From positions 1 through 47,382 of the forward strand of contig CAIPBJ010000111.1 of NCBI GenBank assembly GCA_903863255.1: DNA of 47,382 nucleotides, written 5' to 3'. The position numbers were made by a program, and so were the translations under genes. Below, in pieces: positions 10,595 to 19,999 of the stretch. Positions within the stretch are counted from its first letter, which is position 1, and the number at the start of each line of letters is the position of its first letter. The DNA comes from an uncultured Methylophilaceae bacterium (GTDB lineage Bacteria > Pseudomonadota > Gammaproteobacteria > Burkholderiales > Methylophilaceae). Below the pieces are notes generated by a model. That model did not search any database, had not been told where the DNA came from, and worked only from the letters and a program-made list of their open reading frames with translations.

Positions 10595-11293
10595 TTACAA
10601 GCTAGCCAAGGAGTCTCTAATCGACTTAACCACCGAGTTATAGCGATTTGGATCCGAGTCTTTGCCAGCACCAAAAATAGCTGACCCAGCTACAAAAGTG
10701 TCGGCTCCTGCTTTTGCAATTTCAGCAATATTGCCAGCATTCACTCCCCCATCCACTTCAAGCCATATTTCGCGACCTGATTTCTCTTTGTAGGCATCAA
10801 TTCTTGCCCTAGCCAGCTTTAATTTTTCTAAAGTACTTGGGATGAATTTCTGCCCACCAAATCCTGGGTTTACAGACATGAGAAGAACCATGTCGATTTT
10901 ATCCATAACAAAATCAAGGTAATCAAGAGGAGTCGCTGGGTTGAAAACCAATCCCGATTTGCATCCATGATCACGAATCAAGGATAAGCTCCTGTCGATA
11001 TGTTCTGAGCCTTCAGGATGAAAAGTAATGATATTGGCGCCTGCTTTTGCAAAATCGGGGATAATACGGTCAACTGGTTTCACCATAAGATGGACATCAA
11101 TGATGGCGTCTGTTACAGGGCGTATTGCTTCGCATACTAAAGGACCAATTGTCAGGTTCGGAACATAATGGTTATCCATCACGTCAAAATGGACTATATC
11201 GGTTCCAGATGCAATCACATCGGTGATCTCTTGACCCAGTTTTGCGAAGTTAGCAGATAAAATACTTGGTGCGATTCTGAATTGTTTAGACAT
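10595..11293 (-). CDS. rpe: Ribulose-phosphate 3-epimerase
   Basis: Interconverts ribulose-5-phosphate and xylulose-5-phosphate in the pentose phosphate or ribulose monophosphate/Calvin pathways. The 232-residue TIM barrel shows the family motifs [55 protein letters not shown] and LEVDGGVN, which carry the metal ligands and catalytic aspartates. It is the first gene of the minus-strand unit rpe-gph-trpL-trpEGDC-hemB. The rpe-gph-trpE order is common in proteobacteria. A 105 bp spacer separates its start from the divergent gene at 11399. Confidence 0.97.
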   Translation of the reverse strand: MSKQFRIAPSILSANFAKLGQEITDVIASGTDIVHFDVMDNHYVPNLTIGPLVCEAIRPVTDAIIDVHLMVKPVDRIIPDFAKAGANIITFHPEGSEHIDRSLSLIRDHGCKSGLVFNPATPLDYLDFVMDKIDMVLLMSVNPGFGGQKFIPSTLEKLKLARARIDAYKEKSGREIWLEVDGGVNAGNIAEIAKAGADTFVAGSAIFGAGKDSDPNRYNSVVKSIRDSLASL

Positions 11294-11398
11294 AATGTTT
11301 TAATTGAATGTGCAAAACCACTATTTTAACCGTAATTTGAGCTTATATGTAGTGTTAAGATACTGAAAAGTAACTTTATCTTTATTTAAAAGGCAAGT

Positions 11399-11974
11399 AT
11401 GGAGAAGCGAACGTTAATTAGCCTGATCCTGATGTTGATGATCTTTGGCTATCCAATCACTGCCGCTCTGGCTGAAAATCAGGACGACAATGTAAAACCT
11501 GCGGCTGACGTAAATATAAATGAATTCATTGGAGAAAAGGATACCGCGAGTGAACAAAAAGAGCCTTTATCCAAAGAGGAGCAACTTGATGAACGAACAA
11601 ACGGTTTCGTCTATGCTCTTGATGGTTGGGCAAAGGCTTGGGCTAGCAAAGATGCTGAGAAATACATTAAATACTACCAACCTGAATATAAAGGCCAGTC
11701 AAATGATAGAAAAAGCTGGGAAATGCTTCGAAGGGAGCGTGCAAAATCCAAACAGGAAATACATCTTAAGGTTACCAATGCCAAAGTTACGATCCCTGAA
11801 GCCTCGGTTCTGAAAACACAACCAAAAGTTCAGGCAACTGTGGATTTTGATCAATATTTCCAACAGGGTACTTTTTGCGAAACGGGAAGGAAACACATGG
11901 TTTGGTCTCGAGAGACCTTGGATTCACCATGGTTGATAGAAGTTGAGGATTTTAAAAAAGCAGGTGGCTGTTAA
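11399..11974 (+). CDS. Secreted protein with NTF2-like domain
   Basis: A 191-residue protein with a clear signal peptide (MEKRTLISLILMLMIFGYPITAALA, cleavage probably after Ala25) and an acidic linker to about residue 65. The C-terminal half (DGWAKAWASKDAEKYIKYY, then a W-x-x-x-R-R-E-R-A-K-S-K stretch and DFDQYF) matches the SnoaL/NTF2-like fold that is often found C-terminal to L,D-transpeptidase domains in proteobacteria. No catalytic L,D-transpeptidase domain is present, so this looks like the stand-alone module. Two cysteines near the end (CETG and the final GGC) could form a disulfide. An AAAAGGCA ribosome-binding site supports the start. Function unknown; a cell-envelope role is inference. 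Confidence 0.6.
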   Translation: MEKRTLISLILMLMIFGYPITAALAENQDDNVKPAADVNINEFIGEKDTASEQKEPLSKEEQLDERTNGFVYALDGWAKAWASKDAEKYIKYYQPEYKGQSNDRKSWEMLRRERAKSKQEIHLKVTNAKVTIPEASVLKTQPKVQATVDFDQYFQQGTFCETGRKHMVWSRETLDSPWLIEVEDFKKAGGC

Positions 11975-12048
11975 ATATATTTTATTTAATTCCAATTAAA
12001 ATGCATTTAAATATTGCCATAGCTTGGTAGTTACAGGAAAATTGCGCA

Positions 12049-13287
12049 ATGCATTTATTTACAGTCGGTGTAAATCACACCACGGCTCCCTTATCTGTTC
12101 GCGAAAATGTTGCCTTTCAGCACGAAACGTTAGGCCACGCTTTGCGAGACTTAACTTCACATGGTGTAAGTGAAGCGGCAATCCTTTCAACCTGCAATCG
12201 AACGGAGCTGTATTGCAATACTGAGAATCCAAATCAGGCATTGAACTGGCTGGCACAATATCACAAGCTCAATCCGGAAAATATTCATCCCTATATGTAC
12301 ACGCTTCCGAGTCAAGATGCAGTTAAACATGCATTTAGAGTTGCTTCCGGACTAGACTCAATGGTGCTAGGTGAACCTCAAATACTGGGGCAAATGAAAC
12401 AAGCGGTTAAAATCGCTGAAAGTGCCGGTACGCTAGGTACCTTGCTGCATAAGCTTTTCCAGCGTACTTTCGCAGTAGCAAAGGAAGTTCGAACTTCAAC
12501 CGATATTGGGGCAAGTTCGATTTCGATGGCTGCTGCCTGTGTAAAACTTTCTCAAAAAATATTTGGGAACATTTCGAATCAGCACGTTCTATTCATTGGT
12601 GCGGGGGAAATGATTGAACTTTGCGCCAATCATTTTGCTGCGCAGAATCCTGCTAGCATTACTGTCGCAAATAGGAATCTCGATCGCGGATTGGAACTTG
12701 CTCGCAACTTTAATGGCAAGGCTATTCTTTTGTCTGACCTTGCAGAATATTTAAGCTCATACGACATTGTTATAACCAGCACGGCCAGCCAATTGCCAAT
12801 AGTTGGTCTGGGTATGGTTGAAAGAGCGCTCAAGGCCAGGAAGCATAGACCAATTTTCATGGTCGATTTGGCGGTGCCCAGAGATATTGAAGCGGAAGTA
12901 AAGGATTTGGATGATGTTTTCTTGTACACCGTGGACGATTTGTCCCAGGTCGTTCAAGAAGGGGTTGTCAATCGAAAGGAAGCAGCCATAGAAGCTGAGT
13001 CAATCATTGCTTTGCGTGTTGAGCATTTCATGCACTGGATAAAAACCCGCGAGTCAGTCTCAACTATACGAGCGCTTAGGGATCAGGCCGAACAATATCG
13101 AAAGAATGAATTGGAGAAAGCGATCAAGCAACTTTCAAAAGGGGAAGATCCTCAAGTTGTGCTGGAGGTATTGAGTAACGCACTAACGAACAAACTTCTG
13201 CATGGGCCAAGCCATGCTTTAAGCAATGCTCATGGTGATGAGCAGGAAAAACTTGAACAACTTCTGCGTCAAATCTTTCAAATATAA
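12049..13287 (+). CDS. hemA: Glutamyl-tRNA reductase
   Basis: Reduces glutamyl-tRNA-Glu to glutamate-1-semialdehyde with NADPH, the first step of the C5 route to heme. The 412-residue protein starts [14 protein letters not shown], has the nucleophile Cys49 in STCNRTELY, the substrate region [17 protein letters not shown], a Rossmann GAGEM motif near residue 185, and the C-terminal helical dimerisation domain from about 310. An AGGA ribosome-binding site precedes the ATG. prfA starts 2 bp after its stop, forming the conserved hemA-prfA-prmC operon. The usual N-terminal Lys-rich heme-sensing stretch seen in enterics is absent. Confidence 0.97.
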   Translation: MHLFTVGVNHTTAPLSVRENVAFQHETLGHALRDLTSHGVSEAAILSTCNRTELYCNTENPNQALNWLAQYHKLNPENIHPYMYTLPSQDAVKHAFRVASGLDSMVLGEPQILGQMKQAVKIAESAGTLGTLLHKLFQRTFAVAKEVRTSTDIGASSISMAAACVKLSQKIFGNISNQHVLFIGAGEMIELCANHFAAQNPASITVANRNLDRGLELARNFNGKAILLSDLAEYLSSYDIVITSTASQLPIVGLGMVERALKARKHRPIFMVDLAVPRDIEAEVKDLDDVFLYTVDDLSQVVQEGVVNRKEAAIEAESIIALRVEHFMHWIKTRESVSTIRALRDQAEQYRKNELEKAIKQLSKGEDPQVVLEVLSNALTNKLLHGPSHALSNAHGDEQEKLEQLLRQIFQI

Positions 13288-13289
13288 AT

Positions 13290-14372
13290 ATGAAACCCTC
13301 AGTACAAATAAAACTTGCTAACTTAAGCGAGCGTCTAGACGAACTCAATCGATTATTAAGCACTGAAGATGTGACTAGTAATATGGATTATTATCGTAAA
13401 ATATCGAAAGAGCATGCTGAAATCACGCCGATAGTCGAAAAATTTCGTGAATTCCAGAAAGTTGAATCCGACATTTCTGAGGCACAGGCAATGCTCGCTG
13501 ATCCTGAAATGAAGGTTTTTGCTCAGGAAGAAATAGAATCGGGTAAGAAACGTTCAGATGAAATCGCTTTGTCACTTCAGAAATTGCTGTTACCCAAAGA
13601 CCCCAATGATGAGAAAAATATTTTTCTAGAGATACGGGCGGGAACAGGCGGAGATGAATCGGCACTCTTTGCAGGTGATCTTTTCAGAATGTATTCGAGA
13701 TATGCGGAAAGGCAGAACTGGAAAGTAGAGGTGGTTTCTGCAAGTGAATCAGAAGTCGGTGGGTATAAGGAAATTATTGCAAAGATTGAGGGGTATGGCG
13801 CCTACTCAAAATTAAAATTTGAAAGCGGTGGTCATCGTGTCCAGCGAGTTCCTGATACTGAAACACAAGGCCGCATTCACACTTCAGCCTGTACTGTCGC
13901 AGTTCTTCCTGAGGCTGATGAGGTAAGCGATGTGATTATCAATCCAGCTGAAATTCGCATCGATACGTTTAGAGCAAGTGGTGCGGGTGGTCAGCATATC
14001 AATAAAACAGATTCGGCAGTTCGTATCACCCATCTTCCTACTGGAATTGTCGTTGAATGTCAGGACGATCGAAGTCAGCATAAAAACAAAGCTCAAGCAA
14101 TGAGCGTTCTAGTCGCAAGAATAAAGGATGCTGAGGTTCGCGCTCAGCAATCAAAGATAGCATCCGAAAGGAAAAGTTTGATAGGCAGCGGGGATCGTTC
14201 AGAAAGAATCAGGACCTATAATTATCCACAAGGCCGCATTACTGATCATCGAATTAATCTCACGCTTTATAAAATTGATGCGATTACGGAGGGTGACATG
14301 GATGAATTAATAAATGCGCTCTTGACCGAATATCAGGCTGACCTGCTTGCAAGTCTCGGAGAAGAAAACTAA
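13290..14372 (+). CDS. prfA: Peptide chain release factor 1
   Basis: Recognises UAA and UAG stop codons and triggers hydrolysis of the peptidyl-tRNA ester. The 360-residue protein has the catalytic GGQ at 233-235 inside [23 protein letters not shown] and the stop-codon-reading P-x-T loop in [20 protein letters not shown], here Pro188-Asp189-Thr190. E. coli has PAT; the middle residue is variable in the family, and the P and T that define RF1 are kept. The downstream gene is prmC, whose enzyme methylates the Gln of this GGQ, so target and modifier are co-expressed. Confidence 0.98.
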   Translation: MKPSVQIKLANLSERLDELNRLLSTEDVTSNMDYYRKISKEHAEITPIVEKFREFQKVESDISEAQAMLADPEMKVFAQEEIESGKKRSDEIALSLQKLLLPKDPNDEKNIFLEIRAGTGGDESALFAGDLFRMYSRYAERQNWKVEVVSASESEVGGYKEIIAKIEGYGAYSKLKFESGGHRVQRVPDTETQGRIHTSACTVAVLPEADEVSDVIINPAEIRIDTFRASGAGGQHINKTDSAVRITHLPTGIVVECQDDRSQHKNKAQAMSVLVARIKDAEVRAQQSKIASERKSLIGSGDRSERIRTYNYPQGRITDHRINLTLYKIDAITEGDMDELINALLTEYQADLLASLGEEN

Positions 14373-15233
14373 TTGCCCGAGCGTATTCATGAAGTTCTTT
14401 TAACTGCGCAAAGTCTTATATCAGAACGCTTAAAGCTTCAAGGTGCTGAAGCGCGGATTGAGTCTCAAGTTCTTCTTCAGGAAACTTTAAATGTCAACCT
14501 CGCTTGGTTAATAGCTCACCGCCACGAAGAATTGGAATGTAATGAATATAATAGATTTAGAAGTTTGCTCGAAAGGCGTTTGGAAGGTGAGCCAATTGCA
14601 TATATATTGGGATACAAAGAGTTTTATGGTTTGAAATTACAAGTTTCACCAGCTACCCTCATTCCCCGGCAAGATACTGAAACCTTAGTTGACTTAGCCT
14701 TGAAAAAAATTTCAAAAGTAAGTGAAGTCAGCATTCTTGATCTTGGTACAGGTTCTGGTGCAATTGCCTTAGCCATCGCTTCGCAGAGACCCAATGCAAC
14801 TATTCTGGCAACTGACGTATCAGAAGAGGCCTTGAAAATTGCTGTTTCAAACGCCAACTTATTGAAACTAGAAAATATAAGATTTGAGCTTGGTAGCTGG
14901 TTAAATCCGACAGGCGCCGAAAGATTCGATTTTATACTGAGCAATCCACCTTATATCTCGTTGGGTGATGAGCATCTTGGATCAGGCGATTTGAGATATG
15001 AACCTTTAGGCGCTTTGATTTCTGGAGTGGATGGTTTGAAAGATATTCAAGCCATCGTCAATTCTGCGGCAGACCATCTTAATCCTTTGGGCTGGCTGAT
15101 GCTGGAACACGGTTATAAGCAATCGGAAGAAGTCGCTGATTTGATGGCCGAGGCAGGTTTTAAATCAATCAGTCATGAGAGGGATATTGCTGGCATCCCT
15201 CGAGTTACCCTTGGTCAACACAGTGTTTTTTGA
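14373..15233 (+). CDS. prmC: Release factor glutamine methyltransferase PrmC (HemK)
   Basis: SAM-dependent N5-glutamine methyltransferase that modifies the GGQ of release factors. The 286-residue protein has an N-terminal helical domain (about 1-80), the SAM motif ILDLGTGSGAIALAIA (from residue 121) and the glutamine-binding NPPY at 191-194. The start is TTG immediately after the prfA stop, with GGAGAAG lying 8-11 bp upstream; no ATG is available near it. Zero spacing to prfA implies translational coupling. Confidence 0.96.
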   Translation: MPERIHEVLLTAQSLISERLKLQGAEARIESQVLLQETLNVNLAWLIAHRHEELECNEYNRFRSLLERRLEGEPIAYILGYKEFYGLKLQVSPATLIPRQDTETLVDLALKKISKVSEVSILDLGTGSGAIALAIASQRPNATILATDVSEEALKIAVSNANLLKLENIRFELGSWLNPTGAERFDFILSNPPYISLGDEHLGSGDLRYEPLGALISGVDGLKDIQAIVNSAADHLNPLGWLMLEHGYKQSEEVADLMAEAGFKSISHERDIAGIPRVTLGQHSVF

Positions 15234-15365
15234 CTTTTTCGATGCCATGAATGGTGAGATTTAGGCGCTATTTTGATTAACTCTGCTTATTTGTTTGCTT
15301 TGTTTGTTTCTAGATGTCTTTATTATAGATTATAGGAGCGAAAAGGGGGCTTTGAAGGACAGGAG

Positions 15366-15920
15366 TTAGCCTTTTAAATATTGATCTTTTAGTAGAATGT
15401 ATTGTTCTGCAGATACTTTGATGCTTGATATCTCATCGGCACTCAATTTACGGATTTTTCTTGCTGGACTGCCTAGATAAAGAAAGCCCCCTTCAAGAAC
15501 TTTCCCAGAAGAGACAAGACTGCCAGCACCCAGCACTACGTTTTTTTCTATAATTGCATTATCCATCACGATACTTCCCATCCCTATCAGGCATTCATCT
15601 TCAATTTTGCAGCCGTGCAGAATAACGCTATGCCCAACCGTCACATATTTGCCGATCATTAGAGGTGAGCCCTCGGGTTCCATTTCTGACCGATGGTTAA
15701 CATGCAGCATGCAAAGGTCTTGAATATTTGTGCCTTCATCAATTCGTATGAAGTTCACGTCACCTCGAATAACTGTATTGGGCCAAATTGAACAGTTAAT
15801 GCCTATTTCAACCTGACCGATTAACACGCTTGTTGAATGAACAAAGGAACCCGCCCCAATCTTTGGTAATTGATTGTTAAATACATTAATATTTGATGAA
15901 TGAGCATCTTTCATAAGCAT
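15366..15920 (-). CDS. Gamma-carbonic-anhydrase-like left-handed beta-helix protein
   Basis: A 184-residue hexapeptide-repeat protein of the YrdA/PaaY group. It has the trimer-forming helix with NTVIRGDVNFIRIDEGTNIQ and metal-ligand histidines in CMLHVNHR and VGHSVILHGC, the pattern of class gamma carbonic anhydrases, then a C-terminal helix. Activity in this branch is often low or unproven. I chose ATG 15918-15920; ATG 15912-15914 is an alternative two codons in. A longer open frame continues upstream but overlaps metX, so I reject it. Its start is only 14 bp from the divergent metX start, and neither gene has a clear ribosome-binding site. Confidence 0.88.
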   Translation of the reverse strand: MLMKDAHSSNINVFNNQLPKIGAGSFVHSTSVLIGQVEIGINCSIWPNTVIRGDVNFIRIDEGTNIQDLCMLHVNHRSEMEPEGSPLMIGKYVTVGHSVILHGCKIEDECLIGMGSIVMDNAIIEKNVVLGAGSLVSSGKVLEGGFLYLGSPARKIRKLSADEISSIKVSAEQYILLKDQYLKG

Positions 15921-15934
15921 AGTATAATCATAAT
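15921..15934. promoter_or_regulatory. Divergent start region with perfect -10 box for metX
   Basis: The 14 bp between the two start codons contain TATAAT at 15923-15928 on the plus strand. Transcription from it would begin at about 15935, the A of the metX ATG, predicting a leaderless or nearly leaderless mRNA; this agrees with the lack of a ribosome-binding site. The best -35 at 17 bp spacing (ATGAGC, 15900-15905) is poor. On the minus strand TATTAT (15935-15930) could serve the carbonic anhydrase gene in the same way. Confidence 0.45.
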
Positions 15935-17062
15935 ATGTTAGAAAATAATTCTGTAGGCATTGTTGCCCCCCAAATCGCACATTTCAATTCGCCACTTCAA
16001 CTAAAGGGTGGGGAAGTACTTACTCAATACCACCTGGTTTATGAAACTTATGGGAAGCTGAACAAAAATAAATCAAATGCTGTATTTGTTTGCCATGCAC
16101 TATCAGGAAATCATCATTTGGCGGGTAAATATTCTGCTGATGATCGGCATACCGGATGGTGGGATAATTTGATAGGCCCCGGCAAGCCCTTAGACACCAA
16201 TAAATTTTTTGTGGTTGGAATTAACAATCTTGGCGGATGCCACGGAAGCAGCGGTCCCTTGAGTATAAATCCCATTACGGATAAGCCTTGGGGTGCAACT
16301 TTTCCCGTTGTTACGGTTGAAGATTGGGTGAATGCGCAAGCTCGCCTAGCTGATTTTTTGGGTGTTGAGCAATTAGCGGCTGTGATAGGCGGAAGTTTAG
16401 GCGGCATGCAAGCGCTTCAGTGGACGTTGTCCTATCCTGATCGAGTGCGTAATGCCCTCGTTATCGCTTCGGCTCCCAATTTAACAGCACAGAATATGGC
16501 TTTCAACGAAGTTGCGCGTCAGGCCATAATCACAGATCCTGAGTTTCACGATGGGTATTATTATAATTTTGGTGTGGTCCCAAGAAGGGGGCTACGAATT
16601 GCTCGAATGTTGGGTCACATCACCTATTTATCTGATGACGCTATGGGTGCCAAATTTGGCCGGAAATTGAGGGATGGAGAAATTAAGTACAGTTTCGAAG
16701 TTGAATTCGAGATGGAATCTTATCTTCGATATCAGGGTGATAAATTTGCAGGCGAGTTTGACGCAAACACCTATTTGAGAATGACCAGGGCTCTGGATTA
16801 TTTCGATCCGGCGGCCGAATACGGTGGCAACCTTACTTCGGCTTTGGCGATTGCTAAAGCCAATTTCTTAGTGATTTCCTTTACAAGCGACTGGCGATTT
16901 TCTCCAAACCGATCACGTGAGATTGTAAAAGCATTGCTCGATAATGAGCTCTCTGTTCGCTACGCAGAAGTTACAGCGGCACATGGCCACGACGCATTCT
17001 TGATGCCAGACAAACACTACCATGACATTATGCGTGGGTATCTAAATATGATAGAGGTGTAA
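15935..17062 (+). CDS. metX: Homoserine O-acyltransferase MetX
   Basis: Alpha/beta-hydrolase enzyme that acylates homoserine from acetyl- or succinyl-CoA, the first step of methionine synthesis. The 375-residue protein has the nucleophile elbow GGSLGGMQ (Ser154), the oxyanion region [17 protein letters not shown] near residue 100, and the catalytic Asp and His in FTSDWRFSP and [11 protein letters not shown]. The acyl donor cannot be told by eye, since some proteobacterial MetX use succinyl-CoA. metW follows after 1 bp, the standard partner. No SAM or SAH riboswitch can fit upstream, because the divergent gene starts 14 bp away. Confidence 0.95.
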   Translation: MLENNSVGIVAPQIAHFNSPLQLKGGEVLTQYHLVYETYGKLNKNKSNAVFVCHALSGNHHLAGKYSADDRHTGWWDNLIGPGKPLDTNKFFVVGINNLGGCHGSSGPLSINPITDKPWGATFPVVTVEDWVNAQARLADFLGVEQLAAVIGGSLGGMQALQWTLSYPDRVRNALVIASAPNLTAQNMAFNEVARQAIITDPEFHDGYYYNFGVVPRRGLRIARMLGHITYLSDDAMGAKFGRKLRDGEIKYSFEVEFEMESYLRYQGDKFAGEFDANTYLRMTRALDYFDPAAEYGGNLTSALAIAKANFLVISFTSDWRFSPNRSREIVKALLDNELSVRYAEVTAAHGHDAFLMPDKHYHDIMRGYLNMIEV

Positions 17063-17063
17063 C

Positions 17064-17684
17064 TTGGGAAGTTTTGAGGAAAATATTGCTATTAGTGCAA
17101 ATATAAGATCCGATTTTGCTTTAATAGCAAAATGGATTGGAAATAAAGCCAAGGTGTTGGATTTAGGCTGTGGTGATGGATCTTTACTTAGCCAATTACG
17201 CGAGACACATCATATTCGAGGATATGGGGTCGAAAAGGATGATTCAAATTGGCTTAAGGCTATGATAAATGGAATTGACGTAATTCAAATGGATTTGGAA
17301 GCCGGGCTTTCTGGCTTTGAAGCGCAATCTTTCGATGTGGTTGTGTTATCCCAGACACTTCAGGCCGTTCTAAACACGGAGTCAATTGTATTGGAAATGC
17401 TTCGGGTTGGACGAGAGGCAATAGTGACATTCCCTAATTTCGGCTATTGGAAGCATCGAATACAACTGGTGGCTGGGAAAATGCCAGTTTCTAAAAATCT
17501 TCCTTACCAATGGTATGACACGCCTAACGTTCATTTATGTACCATAAAGGACTTCGACGAGTTTTGTATGAAACATGAGATAGAGATAATGGAGAGGTTA
17601 GTGCTTACTGACAAGGAACCTATTAATTTCATGCCGAACTTAATGGGAAGCTTAGCGATGTATCGTATTAAAGCCGGCAAATAA
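17064..17684 (+). CDS. metW: Methionine biosynthesis protein MetW
   Basis: A 206-residue SAM-methyltransferase-fold protein that partners MetX; in several proteobacteria the pair is needed for efficient homoserine acylation. The SAM motif is VLDLGCGDGSLLSQL (about residues 31-45), followed by the MetW hallmarks GVEKDD, IQMDLEAGL and DVVVLSQTLQ, and TFPNFGYWKHR near residue 120. The start is TTG at 17064, one base after the metX stop, with GAGGTG 4 bp upstream; no ATG lies near the expected N terminus. Confidence 0.95.
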   Translation: MGSFEENIAISANIRSDFALIAKWIGNKAKVLDLGCGDGSLLSQLRETHHIRGYGVEKDDSNWLKAMINGIDVIQMDLEAGLSGFEAQSFDVVVLSQTLQAVLNTESIVLEMLRVGREAIVTFPNFGYWKHRIQLVAGKMPVSKNLPYQWYDTPNVHLCTIKDFDEFCMKHEIEIMERLVLTDKEPINFMPNLMGSLAMYRIKAGK

Positions 17685-17703
17685 GCCAGGAAAATTCTAT
17701 TTT

Positions 17704-18396
17704 TCAATGCGTCAAGCTTGGATATCCTGAGGATAGTACAAGATTACATAGACCCGTAATACCCAGTCCCATCACTGTCAATCCACTGATCTTTCTTACC
17801 AGTGAATTCTGAAGGTATCCTTTTATTCGTATTGATGTCATTCCCATTGCCAGCATAATCGGTAAGGTACCAATTCCGAAAGTCAACATAATCAAGCCTC
17901 CGCTTAACGGGTTTCCTGAGGCAATGGCAGCAATCAGTACGCTGTAGACTAAGCCACAAGGTAGCCAACCCCAAATAATGCCTAAATAGAAAGCTTGCTT
18001 TAGCGATCTCACCGGGATGAATTTCATCCCAAAAGGTTGAATCTTTTTCCAGACAGCACTTCCGAGTTGTTCAATTATAGTCAGAGCCGACGATATACCG
18101 GATAGATAAAGTCCCAGCAGAATCATCATTACGCAGGATGCAAAATAAAGAGTCTTCTCTATCGGAACCACGTTAGAAAGTATCGAGGTGCTTGCTCCAA
18201 TTGCTCCTGCTAGACAACCTGCGAATGTGTAACTGGAGATTCGGCCCAAGTTGTATGCAATTAGGTAGGGGTGCTGGTTCCCGGAGCCTTGCAAACTGAA
18301 GTTAACAGCGCCCACAATGCCTCCACACATGCCGATGCAATGCCCACCACCAAGCAATCCTACAAGAAAAACACTTATTAAGTTAAATTCAAGCAT
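17704..18396 (-). CDS. TauE/SafE-like six-TM membrane protein (COG2836 type)
   Basis: A 230-residue integral membrane protein starting MLEFNLISVFLVGLLGGGHCIGMCGG. The HCxGMCGG motif in the first helix and a second half with WGWLPCGLVYSVL define the UreH/SafE-like branch, whose members are often near cytochrome oxidase or copper-handling genes. Six to seven hydrophobic segments are visible. The Cys/His/Met cluster suggests metal or electron handling, but the substrate is unknown. I chose ATG 18394-18396; a longer frame reaching 18489 adds a non-hydrophobic, basic stretch that overlaps the divergent ampG-like gene. Convergent with metW, 19 bp apart. Confidence 0.82.
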   Translation of the reverse strand: MLEFNLISVFLVGLLGGGHCIGMCGGIVGAVNFSLQGSGNQHPYLIAYNLGRISSYTFAGCLAGAIGASTSILSNVVPIEKTLYFASCVMMILLGLYLSGISSALTIIEQLGSAVWKKIQPFGMKFIPVRSLKQAFYLGIIWGWLPCGLVYSVLIAAIASGNPLSGGLIMLTFGIGTLPIMLAMGMTSIRIKGYLQNSLVRKISGLTVMGLGITGLCNLVLSSGYPSLTH

Positions 18397-18439
18397 TATG
18401 GTATTGTGGCATGTATTTATTGATTCGAGATACAGTTTT

Positions 18440-19678
18440 ATGAAGCGAAACAATCTGGCAGAAGTCATTTTTAATAAGCGTATGCTCATCTGTATATTTA
18501 CAGGGTTCAGTTCAGGTTTGCCACTTTATGTTCTTATTAGTCTTCTTCCTGCATGGTTAAGGACGGAGGGGGTTAATTTGAAAGCTATAGGGTTGTTTGC
18601 ATTGATAAACTTGCCATATACCTGGAAATTTGTGTGGGCTCCTTTTTTTGATCGATATGCCCCCAAAATTGGACGCAGAAGAGGGTGGTTGATAGTTACA
18701 CAGTTTGCTTTGCTTTTTACGATACCTGTATTTGGTTTTCTTAATGCCCAGTTGGATATTTGGGCAATCGCATTGCTTGCATTGATGACAGCATTTTTTA
18801 GTGCGAGTCAGGATATTGTATTGGATGCCTACAGGAGAGAACTTCTTTCGGATGATGAATTGGGATTTGGAAATGTTGTGCATGTCAATGCCTATAAAAT
18901 TGCAGGCCTGGTCCCGGGTTCGTTGTCATTGATACTTGCAGACTATTACTCATGGGCAGCCGTATTTTTAATAACTTCACTTTTTATGATGCCTGGTCTG
19001 ATTATGACGCTGGTTGTTGAAGAGCCTTTCACCAAGACCGAGGGTAAAGTTGGATTAAGGGCTGCAGTTTTGGATCCATTTAAGGAATTTATTCAGAGAA
19101 ATGGAATTGTTGATGCACTGACCATTCTTGGATTCATTTTCCTTTATAAGCTCGGGGATAGCATGGCTACCTCTTTGGCGACCCCTTTCTATTTGGATAT
19201 GGGATTCACGAAAACTGAAATTGGTCTAATTGCAAAAAATGCGGGACTCTGGCCTAGCGTAATTGGGGGGATGCTTGGAGGTATATGGATGGTTAAGATA
19301 GGAATCAACAAGGCATTATGGATTTTTGGAGGGCTCCAAATGCTCGCCATTCTCGGTTTTGCCTGGTTAGCAACTGCTGGGCACGACGCGTTAGGGTTAG
19401 CTGCAGTCATAGGACTCGAAGCGTTAGGAGTTGGACTCGGAACAGCCGCCTTCGTCGCATTTATTGCTAGAACTACCAACCCGATCTATACCGCGACACA
19501 GTTCGCACTATTTACCAGTCTGGCAGCCGTGCCAAGAACATTCGCAAATGCATTCACCGGTTATTTAGTTGATGGACTTGGTTGGAAACACTTCTTTGTT
19601 TTATGTTTTGTTCTTGCAATACCGGGAATGCTGCTTCTTTATAAAGTTGCACCTTGGAATGGGGGTAACGATTCATGA
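18440..19678 (+). CDS. ampG: AmpG-like MFS transporter (muropeptide permease)
   Basis: A 412-residue, twelve-helix major facilitator protein. AmpG hallmarks are FTGFSSGLPLYVLISLLPAW near the N terminus, GRRRGWLIVTQ in the 2-3 loop and FFSASQDIVLDAYRREL in helix 4. The family imports anhydro-muropeptides for cell-wall recycling; in some species this also feeds beta-lactamase induction. I chose ATG 18440-18442, since MKRNNLAEVIFNKRM fits the usual cytoplasmic start; the open frame extends upstream into the divergent gene. The ribosome-binding site is weak. The 43 bp gap to the divergent membrane gene must hold both promoters. Confidence 0.87.
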   Translation: MKRNNLAEVIFNKRMLICIFTGFSSGLPLYVLISLLPAWLRTEGVNLKAIGLFALINLPYTWKFVWAPFFDRYAPKIGRRRGWLIVTQFALLFTIPVFGFLNAQLDIWAIALLALMTAFFSASQDIVLDAYRRELLSDDELGFGNVVHVNAYKIAGLVPGSLSLILADYYSWAAVFLITSLFMMPGLIMTLVVEEPFTKTEGKVGLRAAVLDPFKEFIQRNGIVDALTILGFIFLYKLGDSMATSLATPFYLDMGFTKTEIGLIAKNAGLWPSVIGGMLGGIWMVKIGINKALWIFGGLQMLAILGFAWLATAGHDALGLAAVIGLEALGVGLGTAAFVAFIARTTNPIYTATQFALFTSLAAVPRTFANAFTGYLVDGLGWKHFFVLCFVLAIPGMLLLYKVAPWNGGNDS

Positions 19679-19999
19679 GGTCATGATTTTAGCGAGATCT
19701 GATCGCTTCAAAGACCTCTGTTTTGCGAACGTACATCTGAAATCAAAGTTGTGTTAAACATTGCATGATGTTCCTGCATCAATAATTTTGACGGCTAGAC
19801 TCGCTTCATGGCTCGATATTTGGTTTAAACTAGTATGGAAAAGGGGCAATGTTTCTGCTTGTGCAAGAAAGCCATGATTTTTCTATTTGAGCATGTAACC
19901 TAGACTAACCGAGCGCGCGTATTTGTTCAATTAATTAATGTGCATGTCCAAGTTATTCTCTTGGGGTATAATTCATCCTTTTTAAATGGATATTCGTAT
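19679..19999. other. Longest non-coding spacer, mostly unexplained
   Basis: These 321 bases separate the AmpG-like gene from the FmdB-like gene. I see no protein frame with family features, no tRNA T-loop motif and no strong terminator after the transporter. The only clear element is a perfect TATAAT at 19967-19972, 27 bp before the next start, without a good -35 partner. A small RNA cannot be excluded by eye. Confidence 0.4.

Noticed and set aside
10588-10674. Extended N terminus for Gph
   Set aside because: The extra residues lie inside rpe in another frame and do not resemble HAD proteins; the family start is at the MIAVKAVAIDLDGT segment.
13845-13890. RF1 PDT loop as altered stop-codon specificity
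   Set aside because: Only the first and third residues of the PxT motif define RF1; the middle position varies, and UAA, UAG and UGA all occur as normal stops here.
15285-15312. T/G-rich run after prmC as a repeat or regulatory element
   Set aside because: It is a short low-complexity stretch with no matching copy or dyad that I could see in the window.
15300-15375. Terminator between prmC and the carbonic anhydrase gene
   Set aside because: AAAAGG-GGG-CT can pair with AGCCTTTT only with a three-base bulge and without a proper U-run, so I do not list it as a terminator.
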